64,000 nucleotides of DNA from Sporosarcina cyprini (GCF_022048975.1 NZ_JAKMHX010000033.1:1-64000), one strand, 5' to 3'. Positions 52,847 through 61,408 are shown, numbered from the stretch's first letter. Notes: generated by a model from the sequence alone, not told the origin. Program-made: numbers and translations.

Positions 52847-53501
52847 GATTCTGCTTCAATATCAAGATGAGATTTGGCGTTCGATCGGAGAAACAATGGT
52901 GATGGTGGGTGTGTCGATTGCAGCCGCAGTACTCATTGGACTTCCAGTAGGCACACTTTTGTACCTTTGCAGGAAAGGGCAAATTTATGAGAATCCATTG
53001 ATCTTTTCCACTTTAAATTTAGTCGTTAATATTATCCGCTCTTTCCCGTTTTTATTATTAGTCGTCTTTTTAATACCCTTCACTCGATTGGTTATTGGAA
53101 CGGCAATCGGAACCGAGGCCGCCACTGTGCCATTATCGATCATCGCTATTGCGCATTATTCCAGACTAGTCGAACAGTCATTATTGGATGTGCCAAGAGG
53201 GGTTGTGGAAGCGGCCATTTCGATGGGCGCCTCGGGGAAGGATATCATTTTTAAATTTTTGTACGTGGAAGCCAGATCCGGATTGGTCCTTGGTTTAACG
53301 ACATCTATCATTAGTTTCATTTCGTATTCGACGATCATGGGTGTCGTAGGAGGCGGCGGGATTGGTGACTTCGCCATCCGGTACGGATACCAGCAATTCA
53401 AGACGGACTTAATGATGTATATGATTCTCATCATGATTATTCTGGTTCAGTTCATTCAATTTACAGGCATGACAATTGCTCGGAAAATCGATAAAAGATA
53501 A
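52839..53501 (+). CDS. metI: Methionine-type ABC importer permease
   Basis: A 220-residue permease with five helices and the EAA loop EAAISMGASGKDIIFKF. IIRSFPFLLLVVFLIPFTR is typical of MetI. ATG 52839 overlaps metN; the in-frame GTG at 52827 lacks a ribosome site. Confidence 0.88.
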   Translation: MPEILLQYQDEIWRSIGETMVMVGVSIAAAVLIGLPVGTLLYLCRKGQIYENPLIFSTLNLVVNIIRSFPFLLLVVFLIPFTRLVIGTAIGTEAATVPLSIIAIAHYSRLVEQSLLDVPRGVVEAAISMGASGKDIIFKFLYVEARSGLVLGLTTSIISFISYSTIMGVVGGGGIGDFAIRYGYQQFKTDLMMYMILIMIILVQFIQFTGMTIARKIDKR

Positions 53502-53515
53502 CAGGAGGCAACAAC

Positions 53516-54346
53516 ATGAAAAAACTACTTATGCTGATGGCGGTACTCCTAGTCATCGTAGCGGGTTGCAGTAAAGATAAAGGCACAGACAAAGAGAAAG
53601 CTCTAGACGGACAAGAAACGGACAAGCCCGTTACATTGAAAGTCGCTTCTTTAATTCCGCCAATGACGGAAATCTTGGATTTGGTAAAACCTGAATTGGC
53701 AAAGGAAGGCATTGAGCTTGAAGTAGTTGTGCTAAGTGACAATGTTCAGCCGAACAGTGCGCTCGCTGCAAAAGAAGTGGACGCAAACTTCTTCCAGCAC
53801 GTGCCGTACATGGAAGAGTTCAACCGAAATAATGATGCGAACCTGGTGCCGATCCAGCCAATCTATTTTGCAAATTATGGCGTCTACTCAAAAGATTTTG
53901 CTTCAATCGATGAGCTGCCGGAAGGAGCAGTCATCGCCATCGCGAATGACGTGTCCAACATTGACCGTTCACTCTCTCTTTTGGCGCAGCATAACGTCAT
54001 TTCATTGAAAGAAAAGACAGGCAGCTATTATACACAAGCGGACATTGTAGAAAATCCAAAGAACTTTAAGTTTGAAGAAGTGGATCTGCTTATGCTTGCA
54101 CGGATGTATGACGATGCAGACGCTGTCATCATGACACCGGCATACGCAGCACCGCTCGGCTTAACACCAAAAAGCGATGCCTTACTAACAGAAGGCGTGG
54201 AAAATGACTTTGCGATCACCCTTGTGGCACGCGAAGACAACAAAGACTGGGAGCCAATACAAAAGCTCGCCAAAGCAATGACAAGCGACGAAGTGCGCGA
54301 GTTCTTGGAAGAGAATTACGATGAAACAGCGATTCCAGCATTTTAA
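53516..54346 (+). CDS. metQ: MetQ/NlpA-family binding lipoprotein
   Basis: A 276-residue lipoprotein (VAGC, Cys18) with the NlpA fold: VVVLSDNVQPNSALAAKEVDANFFQH is the family hallmark. It binds methionine or a related amino acid for MetNI. AGGAGG precedes the ATG. A strong terminator follows. Confidence 0.9.
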   Translation: MKKLLMLMAVLLVIVAGCSKDKGTDKEKALDGQETDKPVTLKVASLIPPMTEILDLVKPELAKEGIELEVVVLSDNVQPNSALAAKEVDANFFQHVPYMEEFNRNNDANLVPIQPIYFANYGVYSKDFASIDELPEGAVIAIANDVSNIDRSLSLLAQHNVISLKEKTGSYYTQADIVENPKNFKFEEVDLLMLARMYDDADAVIMTPAYAAPLGLTPKSDALLTEGVENDFAITLVAREDNKDWEPIQKLAKAMTSDEVREFLEENYDETAIPAF

Positions 54347-54357
54347 TGACATTAATT

Positions 54358-54393
54358 AAACCTTGAGAGGACGATTGTCTTCTCAAGGTTTTT
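54358..54393 (+). terminator. Intrinsic terminator of metNIQ
   Basis: AAACCTTGAGA pairs with TCTCAAGGTTT, followed by a T run. Confidence 0.88.
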
Positions 54394-54434
54394 GTGTGGA
54401 GTGACTTATGTTGTTGAATTGTGTGATTGTTGTT

Positions 54435-54872
54435 TTAACCATTTAGTAGATGCTGAATTGTATTCTCGATTGAAGTAATGACACTAGAATAATTAAAGAT
54501 AATGAGTATGGCCATAACAATATATAACGAAGCTGATATAATAACAGCTTTTTTCATCTTTAAGTTATGAAAAGTAAATAATCCCAACAGTACTGTTGCA
54601 GTAAAGATCACACCAACATACCAAAGAGTTTTAAGGTAAGAAATATTGGATTCTAAAGAAGTTATTTTCAGCTCACTATTCACACTGTCATCTATTGCAA
54701 CTCGATTACTGTCAGCACCTTTTGCAATTAACACCTCGCCATTCTGTTTCTCAAGTGAATAACCTCCAGGGTATATTGCGAAAAAGTGAGTAAGTAAAAA
54801 GATAGATACCACGGCCACCAATGTACATACGACTATCCAACGCACTTTCTTTTTCTCGTGTTGGATATTCAT
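54435..54872 (-). CDS. Membrane protein of unknown function
   Basis: About 145 residues: helix ~12-34, an extracytoplasmic stretch of ~55 residues, then two helices (~80-100, 105-128). No family recognised. In-frame ATGs at 54902 and 54893 have poor ribosome sites; 54872 lies 11 nt after AAGG. The base composition is AT-richer than its neighbours. Confidence 0.55.
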   Translation of the reverse strand: MNIQHEKKKVRWIVVCTLVAVVSIFLLTHFFAIYPGGYSLEKQNGEVLIAKGADSNRVAIDDSVNSELKITSLESNISYLKTLWYVGVIFTATVLLGLFTFHNLKMKKAVIISASLYIVMAILIIFNYSSVITSIENTIQHLLNG

Positions 54873-54902
54873 TATCGTTTCTACCTTAACCATTCCTTTC
54901 AT

Positions 54903-55209
54903 CGTACATTTTGGAAATATACATATATAACCATTATATTACAGGAGGATGGAAATTTCAAATAGTTATAAAAATATTTAGTTAACAGTTTCATTCAGAA
55001 CACAGTGAACATACATATCATGCGTTTAGCCTGCCATCAAACATAAAGAGTTCTCGTAAAGGCCCTGAAATTCTCGACCTACAAATGAAAGCAAGTATCG
55101 GCAGGACATCATAAATGGCTTCATCTGAAAAGGACCAATTGACATGCGGTTGACTTGTACGGTAGCCTAAATGACAGTACATAGAGAGTTTGGAAGCAGG
55201 GGGATGGAT
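54903..55209. other. Intergenic spacer
   Basis: AT-rich spacer between divergent genes. A weak TTGACA-18-TAGCCT (from 55139) may be the promoter of the YcxB-like gene. Nothing else is seen. Confidence 0.35.
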
Positions 55210-55719
55210 ATGGAGTTTCAATATGAGTTGACGGAAGAGGATGTGGTGGCGTTTAACGTTTACCATGTGAAAAATTCGAATTTGGGGCGGAAATCGTTGC
55301 GCTGGCAGCGGGTCGTTTCGCCGTTGTTGTTCCTATTGTTTGCTTTCTTTTTGTCGGTGTCGACGGAACTAGAGACAGGGCCGCTATTTGTTGTGTTCGG
55401 GTTGACAGCCATTCTGTGGGCCATTTACTATCCTAAGTATTTTTATTGGCATGTGACACGGCAAGTGCGGAAGGCGCTGAAGGAAGGGAAGAATGATGGG
55501 CTTGTCGGCTCCCATGTGCTGAAGATGAATAAGCAAGGGCTGACCGACATCTCTTCCAATGGGGAGTCTAAAATGACCCGTGAAGCCGTGAAACAGTTTA
55601 AAGAAGATGTCGGCCATTTCTATCTATATAATAGTGCAGTCAGTGCGGTTATTATCCCAAAGCGGGATGTGGATGCAGAGGCATTCCGTAAGTTTGTGAA
55701 TAACTGGCTCGGTCACTGA
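55210..55719 (+). CDS. YcxB-like membrane protein
   Basis: 169 residues: an N-terminal soluble stretch (EFQYELTEEDVVAFNVYH), two close helices (~38-75) and a C-terminal YcxB-like domain (SSNGESKMTREAVKQFKED, then AVIIPKRDV...FRKFVNNWL). The function is unknown. ATG 55210 has GGGGG 6 nt upstream. It converges on the next gene with a 7-nt overlap. Confidence 0.78.
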   Translation: MEFQYELTEEDVVAFNVYHVKNSNLGRKSLRWQRVVSPLLFLLFAFFLSVSTELETGPLFVVFGLTAILWAIYYPKYFYWHVTRQVRKALKEGKNDGLVGSHVLKMNKQGLTDISSNGESKMTREAVKQFKEDVGHFYLYNSAVSAVIIPKRDVDAEAFRKFVNNWLGH

Positions 55720-55919
55720 TCGGGCTTCATCTGGCGGATGCCGGCTTTCATGAAGACGATGGCGCTTGTAATATTCAGTAATAAGGCCATGGCGAGAAAC
55801 GCCCATTTTACAGGGTTGGGCAGCTCGACGGTCAAGGAGAGTAAGAGCAGCAGGCAGCCGATCGCAAGCATAAGTATGTAGACAGACACTTTTTTGAACA
55901 AGAGAAGCACACCTTTCAT
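55713..55919 (-). CDS. Small two-helix membrane protein
   Basis: 68 residues from ATG 55919 (MKGVLLLFKKVSVYIL): helices ~10-30 and 38-58, then GIRQMKPDQ. No strong ribosome site precedes the ATG; TTG 55901, 8 nt after AAAGGTG, is an alternative start. Function unknown. Confidence 0.5.
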   Translation of the reverse strand: MKGVLLLFKKVSVYILMLAIGCLLLLLSLTVELPNPVKWAFLAMALLLNITSAIVFMKAGIRQMKPDQ

Positions 55920-55951
55920 ACAATCTGTTTTCATTGTAGCATGAAAGATGG

Positions 55952-55986
55952 AAAACATGCCGGTCGCTTTGACCGGCATGTTTTTT
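55952..55986. terminator. Strong hairpin terminator
   Basis: AAAACATGCCGGTC pairs with GACCGGCATGTTTT (14 bp, 5-nt loop). It closes the leftward small gene at 56014-56187. Confidence 0.85.
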
Positions 55987-56013
55987 ATAGTTGCGTTGAT
56001 TTAATTTGTTTGG

Positions 56014-56187
56014 TCAATCCCGTTTCTTCCTTGTTTCGCGATCTGTTTCATTGAAATCGGCTCCAAATTCCGCAGTACGGTTTTCGTTGCGATCATTGGT
56101 GTTGCTGTTCGTATTTTGTGCTTCTTTGTATACATCGAAGCTATTATGGGTACGCTCGTTCATCGTCTTCTTATTGTTTTTATTCAC
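56014..56187 (-). CDS. 57-residue hydrophilic protein, gamma-SASP-like
   Basis: GTG start at 56187 with AGGAGGTGA 6-7 nt upstream, stop at 56014, then a strong terminator: a complete small gene. The protein is very rich in Asn, Arg, Lys and Glu (NTNSNTNDRNENRTAEFG...). AEFGADFNETD recalls the EFGTEFASETD unit of gamma-type small acid-soluble spore proteins. The likeness is limited to this stretch, so the spore role is tentative. Confidence 0.6.
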   Translation of the reverse strand: MNKNNKKTMNERTHNSFDVYKEAQNTNSNTNDRNENRTAEFGADFNETDRETRKKRD

Positions 56188-56355
56188 AGTCCGTCACCTC
56201 CTCACTCTACTATGGATAACCGGGAGAGATCTATACGTTCAGGGGATCGGATTTTCGGGTATAAAATAAATGAATTCGTAATCTCAAAAACTTGTAACCT
56301 TTTATTGATTGATTCGACTACTTCTATGAAGGTATACATAAAGGAGATGAAATTC

Positions 56356-57285
56356 ATGAAAATGAAAAAAGCAGTACCATTCGCCATGTCGGCCCTATTG
56401 ATCAGCGGGGCTGCCATACCAACTGCAGTATTTGCAGAAGAAGGGACGCAAACAGAAAACGTGCAAGTACAACCGGATTTCGTGAAATTCACAGGCACGA
56501 TTGAAAAAGTGGAGACGCGTGAGAACTCGACACATTATTTCGTAAAAGAGGGCGAGCAGGAAGGCTACCTCGTTGTTACGAAGGATACGCTCGTATACGA
56601 TAATACAGGCAAGAAAGCGGAACTGAAAAAAGGCGATAAAGTGTCGGGTTATACTGACGCTGATAAGCCAATGATCATGATTTATCCACCGCAATACAGC
56701 CCAGATGTGGTGATCGTGGAAACGGAAGAACTCGGTTCCGTGGCAGTTGGGAAGTTCGATGATAGCTTATTGAATCAATCACTTTCACTCAAATTGAATG
56801 TGGGCGACAAGACAGAGCTTTCGAGCGTATCAGGTGAGAAAGTGACTGCTGACGATCTTCAAGGAAAAGATTTAGTCGTCTTCTATACGATGACAACTCG
56901 CAGCATCCCAGCTCAAACAACACCTGAAAAAATTGTGGTATTGGATAAAGCAGCATCAGAAGACGATGCAGAAACCCCTGGCGAGGATCCAGTGACAAAC
57001 CCGGCGGTTGATAAAATCGTGGAGGCCGATCACTATGATGTCAATGGCGTGAAAATGGTGCCGCTTCGACTGATTGCCGAAGAACTCGGGTACAAAGTGA
57101 CATCGACTGGCAAAGGCGCCATCGTGTCGAAAGGTGCTCTTTCATTTACCATCACTCGTGGGGAAAAGGCGTATGGGTATAATAAATCCCTTCGTTATTT
57201 TGAAGCAGCTCCGGACCTTCTCGAGCCTTCGAAAACGTATGTGCCCGCTTCATTAATTGATGAATTAATGGAAGTAGGATCGTAA
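56356..57285 (+). CDS. Secreted protein with copper-amine-oxidase-like stalk domain
   Basis: A 309-residue exported protein. The signal peptide is cut after ...TAVFA (~residue 27). Residues ~40-200 form a repeat-like beta region (FTGTIEKVETRENSTHYF). The C-terminal ~80 residues are a stalk domain (DVNGVKMVPLRLIAEELGYKV, YVPASLIDELM), commonly a wall-associated module in Bacillales. ATG 56356 has AAGGAG upstream. Confidence 0.82.
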   Translation: MKMKKAVPFAMSALLISGAAIPTAVFAEEGTQTENVQVQPDFVKFTGTIEKVETRENSTHYFVKEGEQEGYLVVTKDTLVYDNTGKKAELKKGDKVSGYTDADKPMIMIYPPQYSPDVVIVETEELGSVAVGKFDDSLLNQSLSLKLNVGDKTELSSVSGEKVTADDLQGKDLVVFYTMTTRSIPAQTTPEKIVVLDKAASEDDAETPGEDPVTNPAVDKIVEADHYDVNGVKMVPLRLIAEELGYKVTSTGKGAIVSKGALSFTITRGEKAYGYNKSLRYFEAAPDLLEPSKTYVPASLIDELMEVGS

Positions 57286-57335
57286 AAAACTTCTATAAGT
57301 CAACCAACTATAGATGAATAACGTCCATTTTAATA

Positions 57336-57376
57336 AAAGAGCCAGTCTTCCTTCAGTATGAAGAGGCTGGCTCTTT
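57336..57376 (+). terminator. Intrinsic terminator
   Basis: AAAGAGCCAG (57336-57345) pairs with CTGGCTCTTT (57367-57376), with inner CTTC/GAAG pairing. It separates the stalk-domain gene from the yidC2 unit. Confidence 0.82.
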
Positions 57377-57398
57377 GTCATGTCAACCACCTGGCGAA

Positions 57399-57424
57399 TG
57401 AAACCTTTCGGCCATGGAACCGTA
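57399..57424 (+). promoter_or_regulatory. ECF sigma-type promoter (TGAAAC-N16-CGTA)
   Basis: TGAAAC (57399-57404), 16 bp, CGTA (57421-57424): an exact match to the sigma-W-class consensus of Bacillus. It lies about 35 bp before the leader ORF of yidC2. It implies cell-envelope stress control of the leader-yidC2 transcript. Confidence 0.6.
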
Positions 57425-57458
57425 GAAGAGGAAGGTTAAATGAAATTAGGTGAATTCC

Positions 57459-57725
57459 ATGAATAATACTTTGCTTGAAATGCTCTCTACTGATTGGATT
57501 CTGCCGCTAGTCGTTGCTTGGATCCTCGTATTGAGCTGGCAAGTGATCGAACATAAATCCTTCACCTTCATGGCGCATCTTCACGTCGGGATCGATTTGC
57601 CGACGGAGGCAGCCGTTGCTGTTCTTGACAGTATGCCTCCGCTGACCGATCATATCCAATTGCGCAAGACGGTTTGCCGGTTAGAGCGTCCAGAAGACAC
57701 GGAAGGTCATCACCTTTCTATGTAG
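57459..57725 (+). CDS. Leader ORF of yidC2, candidate MifM-like nascent-chain sensor
   Basis: An 88-residue protein with one N-terminal membrane helix (WILPLVVAWILVLSWQVI, ~13-30) and a hydrophilic tail ending CRLERPEDTEGHHLSM. ATG 57459 has AGGTG 6 nt upstream. It stands 33 nt before yidC2, and its final codons form one arm of a hairpin that covers the yidC2 ribosome site. Size, membrane anchor, acidic C-terminus and location match B. subtilis MifM, whose translation stalls when membrane insertion is poor. No sequence identity to MifM is claimed. Confidence 0.7.
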   Translation: MNNTLLEMLSTDWILPLVVAWILVLSWQVIEHKSFTFMAHLHVGIDLPTEAAVAVLDSMPPLTDHIQLRKTVCRLERPEDTEGHHLSM

Positions 57726-57749
57726 AAATCAAAATTCTATATAGAGAGG
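57713..57749 (+). promoter_or_regulatory. SD-sequestering hairpin between leader ORF and yidC2
   Basis: CCTTTCTATGTAGAA (57713-57727) pairs with TTCTATATAGAGAGG (57735-57749): 15 bp with two G-U pairs and a 7-nt loop. The 5' arm holds the last codons and the TAG of the leader ORF; the 3' arm holds the GAGAGG ribosome site of yidC2. A ribosome paused at the end of the leader would melt it. Confidence 0.72.
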
Positions 57750-57758
57750 AAACTTATA

Positions 57759-58493
57759 TTGAAAAAATCCATCAACGTTTTTATTATCATCTTCAGCATC
57801 TTGCTTCTCGGTGGCTGTTCGGCCTCTGGTGAGCAGAGTGGTTTCTTTTACGACATCTTCGTGCATCCCATGACATGGAGTATCCATGAACTCGGTGCCC
57901 TTTTCGGGGGCAGTTACGGGATGGCCATCGTTGCCATTACGATTTTAATCCGTTTGCTGCTCATGCCGCTCATGATGAAGTCCTATAGAAATCAACGGGC
58001 CGCGAAAAGTCGCATGCAAAAGGTGCAGCCTCAGTTAGATGCCTTGAAAGCAAAGGCGGAAACGGCTAAGACACCGGAAGAACAAAAGAAGATTCAATTC
58101 GAAATGATGGAGATATATAAACACAATAAATTATTTAACATCGGTTGCTTACCCACATTGGTACAAATGCCGATTTTAATGGGATTATATTTTGCTATCC
58201 GTACTTCGCAGGATACGGCAAATGAAATGTTTCTATGGTTTAATTTAGGCTCGCCGGATTTGATCATTACCCTACTGGCAGGGTTGGTTTACTTTATTCA
58301 AGCCCGTGCTTCCACTGCAGACATATCAGGGCCACAAAAACAGCAAATGCAAATAATGACTTATCTTTCTCCATTAATGATCGTGTTCTTTTCATTTTCT
58401 GCGCCAGCAGTTTTCCCGTTATATTGGGCGGTCGGTGGTTTGTTTTTAATTGTGCAGACATGGCTGGCACGGAAATTGTACAGAGAGGAATAG
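57759..58493 (+). CDS. yidC2: Membrane protein insertase YidC2
   Basis: A 244-residue YidC/Oxa1 insertase with lipobox LGGC (Cys20), five helices, the groove Arg65 (ITILIR) and the cytoplasmic coiled-coil between helices 1 and 2 (RAAKSRMQKVQPQLDALKAK). It inserts membrane proteins with or without SecYEG. It starts with TTG, 8 nt after AGGA. The hairpin and leader ORF upstream suggest translational control. Confidence 0.92.
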   Translation: MKKSINVFIIIFSILLLGGCSASGEQSGFFYDIFVHPMTWSIHELGALFGGSYGMAIVAITILIRLLLMPLMMKSYRNQRAAKSRMQKVQPQLDALKAKAETAKTPEEQKKIQFEMMEIYKHNKLFNIGCLPTLVQMPILMGLYFAIRTSQDTANEMFLWFNLGSPDLIITLLAGLVYFIQARASTADISGPQKQQMQIMTYLSPLMIVFFSFSAPAVFPLYWAVGGLFLIVQTWLARKLYREE

Positions 58494-58499
58494 TTGTTA

Positions 58500-58542
58500 G
58501 AAAGCGCTTGGCGATTCAAAAAGCCGGGCGTTTTCTTTTTTT
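58500..58542 (+). terminator. Intrinsic terminator after yidC2
   Basis: GAAAGCGCTTGGC pairs with GCCGGGCGTTTTC (13 positions including G-U pairs), then seven T. Confidence 0.82.
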
Positions 58543-58612
58543 GGAGCATGCAACCATTTGGGCTGGTCATTTATCTAATGTATTGAAACCGAAAGAAAGG
58601 GGGCCTTGCTAT

Positions 58613-59149
58613 ATGGAACCAATTGCGAAATGGGTCAAGAAAGCGAAAAAAGGGGATGGCGATGCATTTATCCTCTTAGTAAAGCAGTATGAAGACGTAC
58701 TATTCCGTGCGGCTACTCGAATGCTTCGAGATGAGCAAGATGTGGCGGACGTGCTGCAGGACACCATCATGACAGCCTATGAGAAGCTTCACACGCTGAA
58801 GAAAAATGAGTATTTCAATACATGGATTTATAGAATACTCCTGAATCAATGCAATCGCCTGCTAGCGAAACGAAATAAGGTGGTTTCACTTGAGGGACAC
58901 ACCTTGCAAGGGCAAGAAGATGGGAACTTCCGGGCTATTGAATTGGATGAGGCGCTGGAGGGTCTTGCCGCCGATACAAAAACTGTTTTTATCTTGTACT
59001 ATATTGTCGGAATGAACAGCCGGGAAATCAGTGAGTTTTTGAATGAACCGGAAGGCACAATTAAATCAAGGCTTTCCAGAGGGAGAAACGAGTTGCGGAC
59101 AACTTATTTTCAAAGCGAAGGGGTGCTGGCAAATGAAAAAGGATCTTGA
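58613..59149 (+). CDS. ECF RNA polymerase sigma factor
   Basis: A 178-residue sigma-70 factor with regions 2 and 4 only: LVKQYEDVLFRAATRMLRDEQDVADVLQDT (region 2) and FILYYIVGMNSREISEFLNEPEGTIKSRLSRGR (region 4). It is similar to SigV/SigW-type factors for envelope stress. ATG 58613 has AAAGGGGG upstream. It overlaps the anti-sigma gene by 17 nt. It could read the TGAAAC/CGTA promoter of the yidC2 unit, though this is untested; its own upstream region lacks a clear match. Confidence 0.9.
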   Translation: MEPIAKWVKKAKKGDGDAFILLVKQYEDVLFRAATRMLRDEQDVADVLQDTIMTAYEKLHTLKKNEYFNTWIYRILLNQCNRLLAKRNKVVSLEGHTLQGQEDGNFRAIELDEALEGLAADTKTVFILYYIVGMNSREISEFLNEPEGTIKSRLSRGRNELRTTYFQSEGVLANEKGS

Positions 59150-60173
59150 AAAAGAATTGGAACAGGTAATGAATGAAAAGGTAGAAATGCCTGAGCACGT
59201 GAGGGCATCACTCGATCAAACGTATAAGATGATTCAGCAGAAATCCAAAAAGAAAAGAAAGCGGATGGTTTGGAAAAGGTCGGCGGTGGCAGCTTGTGCT
59301 TTGTTGATGACAGGCGTGCTTTTATCGAATGAACAGGTACGTGCGAATATTGATGGGTTTTTCAATTTTGGTGATCGTGGGGTGGAACAAGTAGTTTCAC
59401 AAGGGCTTGCACAAAGTGGTGAAAGTATGGCGACCGATCAAGGGATCACAGTCAAACTAGAAAAAAGCTTCTCGGATCCATCGAAAATCGGATTAAGCTT
59501 TTCATTGGAATTTGAAGACGCTTCCTTGTTAAAAGATGACGTTTCCCTCGTGACGATGGATTATCGAGTGAAAAATGGCGACGGTGAGTACCTGGTTGAG
59601 TTTATTCCCGATACGAAACCGTTAAAAGGAAAGGTGTTTTACACATCTGGCTTGGATGATCGGAATACAAAGCTAAACAAAAAAGAGGGGACGATCCAGT
59701 ATCATGTCGTAATTGACTCTAATCAAGCGGCATTCCCAGACTTGCAAGACGCGGTTGTCGAAGTAGAAAGCATTAACATCTTTTCTGAGTTCTCGGAGAG
59801 GGGGTTGCTTCGAAAAATTGACGGAAAGTGGGACTTGCCAATACCTGACCATGGCACTGATGTAAGAACACTTGAATACGTACAGGAAGATGGAAAATCG
59901 AAACTACATGTTCTGTCTGCCCAAGCGAATTTATCTTCCTTGAATGTGAAATTTTCAATCGATCAGGAATTTGAGGATGAGACCCCATTTACGTGGTCAA
60001 TGAAGCTTGTGGATGAAAAGGGAAATGGATATTATCCTAACGGCTTTTCGATGGAAACGAAGAATGGCCAAACTATCATTTCTACTAACTTCCCGGTAAC
60101 TGCAAATGATCGTTATGATCAGGTGACCTTGGTAGTGGAAGGGATTGCAGAAGTGAAGCTTCAGAAAAAATAA
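59133..60173 (+). CDS. Anti-sigma factor with DUF4179-type extracytoplasmic domain
   Basis: A 346-residue type II membrane protein: cytoplasmic N-terminus (~1-50) for sigma binding, one helix (~53-70) and a large outer domain (DUF4179-like stretch NIDGFFNFGDRGVEQVV, then beta-rich ~130-346). Coupled to the sigma gene by overlap, it likely holds the sigma factor at the membrane until a wall or membrane signal arrives. Confidence 0.82.
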   Translation: MKKDLEKELEQVMNEKVEMPEHVRASLDQTYKMIQQKSKKKRKRMVWKRSAVAACALLMTGVLLSNEQVRANIDGFFNFGDRGVEQVVSQGLAQSGESMATDQGITVKLEKSFSDPSKIGLSFSLEFEDASLLKDDVSLVTMDYRVKNGDGEYLVEFIPDTKPLKGKVFYTSGLDDRNTKLNKKEGTIQYHVVIDSNQAAFPDLQDAVVEVESINIFSEFSERGLLRKIDGKWDLPIPDHGTDVRTLEYVQEDGKSKLHVLSAQANLSSLNVKFSIDQEFEDETPFTWSMKLVDEKGNGYYPNGFSMETKNGQTIISTNFPVTANDRYDQVTLVVEGIAEVKLQKK

Positions 60174-60254
60174 CGGTCACTCGCCAAAAGCTTCAGTCAA
60201 TTGACAGCCGGTGTATAATGAATCAGAAACTATATTGAAAGAGATGAAGAGTTG

Positions 60255-61370
60255 ATGATGACACCGAAGACAGATCCATGGGAAGCTTATATGGATATGG
60301 ATCAACACGGAAAATTGACCTTATCAAGCATTGAGTTTACAACGACGTATTTGTGCAATATGCGTTGCGAACATTGTGCAGTTGGAGATATGCTGGCGCT
60401 GAAAGATCCCGATGCATTGCCGATTGATCTGTTAATTTCGCGTTTGGATGGAATTCCTCATCTGCGTACAATCAGCATTACAGGCGGAGAGCCGATGTTT
60501 TCAAAGAAATCGGTCGATCAATATGTGCGTCCTTTACTCAAATATGCTCATGAGCGCGGCGTCAAGACGCAAATGAACTCTAACCTGACAATGCCGCTTG
60601 ACCGGTATATGGAGATAGTCCCTTATTTGGACGTCTTGCATATTTCGCATAACTGGGGAACGGTTGAGGAATTTATTGAGGGCGGATTTGCCAATATGGA
60701 ACGGAAGCCGCCGATTGAAAAACGAGCCGAACAATTCCAGCGCATGATTGACAATAGCCGTGCCTTGGCGGAAGCGGGCGTTTTCGTCTCGGCTGAAACG
60801 ATGCTCAATAAAAGAACGGCCCCTTATTTAGAATCGATTCACCGCCAAGTGGTGGAGGAGATGAAATGCAGCCGCCACGAAATTCACCCGATGTACCCGG
60901 TTGACTTTGCATCTCAGCTTGAAGTGTTGCCGCTAGATGAAATTCGGACTGCCATCCACCGGCTGCTCGATGTTAGAGACGAATCAATATGGATGCTGTT
61001 CGGAACGCTGCCGTTCTATCCATGCAGTAGCGTGCAGGAAGATCTGGAGTTGCTGGAGCGGCTATATGCCGCCAAAAATGTGTCAGTCCGAAACGATCCG
61101 GACGGCCGGTCCCGCTTGAACGTCAATATTTTCACGGGGAATGTAATTGTCACGGACTTCGGTGATGTAAAGCCGCTCGGAAACATCCAAACCGATGCAC
61201 TCCCCGGCCTGCTAGACAAATGGCTGGACAGCACGCTCGCCCGAACGGTCAGCTGCCACTGCCCTGCAGTTCGTTGCCTCGGACCAAACTTGCTTGTGAA
61301 ACATGCCTATTACCCGGAAGAAGATTTCACAAAAAAAGAAGCACGTCTCGCTGTAGAGGCGACAAGATAA
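60255..61370 (+). CDS. yfkAB: Radical SAM/CxCxxxxC protein YfkAB
   Basis: A 371-residue radical SAM enzyme. The cluster motif is CxxxCxxC in TYLCNMRCEHC; SITGGEPM follows. The C-terminal CHCPAVRC (CxCxxxxC) marks the YfkAB family and may hold a second cluster. The reaction is unknown. Adjacent ATGs at 60255 and 60258 are both possible. A terminator follows. Confidence 0.9.
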   Translation: MMTPKTDPWEAYMDMDQHGKLTLSSIEFTTTYLCNMRCEHCAVGDMLALKDPDALPIDLLISRLDGIPHLRTISITGGEPMFSKKSVDQYVRPLLKYAHERGVKTQMNSNLTMPLDRYMEIVPYLDVLHISHNWGTVEEFIEGGFANMERKPPIEKRAEQFQRMIDNSRALAEAGVFVSAETMLNKRTAPYLESIHRQVVEEMKCSRHEIHPMYPVDFASQLEVLPLDEIRTAIHRLLDVRDESIWMLFGTLPFYPCSSVQEDLELLERLYAAKNVSVRNDPDGRSRLNVNIFTGNVIVTDFGDVKPLGNIQTDALPGLLDKWLDSTLARTVSCHCPAVRCLGPNLLVKHAYYPEEDFTKKEARLAVEATR

Positions 61371-61374
61371 GTAA

Positions 61375-61408
61375 CCGCTTGGCTCATGGGAGGCCAAGCG
61401 GATTTTTT
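61375..61408 (+). terminator. Intrinsic terminator of yfkAB
   Basis: CCGCTTGGC pairs with GCCAAGCGG around a 9-nt loop, followed by seven T. Confidence 0.88.

Noticed and set aside
58585-58612. TGAAAC at 58585 as an autoregulatory promoter of the ECF sigma gene
   Set aside because: No CGTA/CGTC-type -10 at 16-17 bp, and it falls against the ribosome site.
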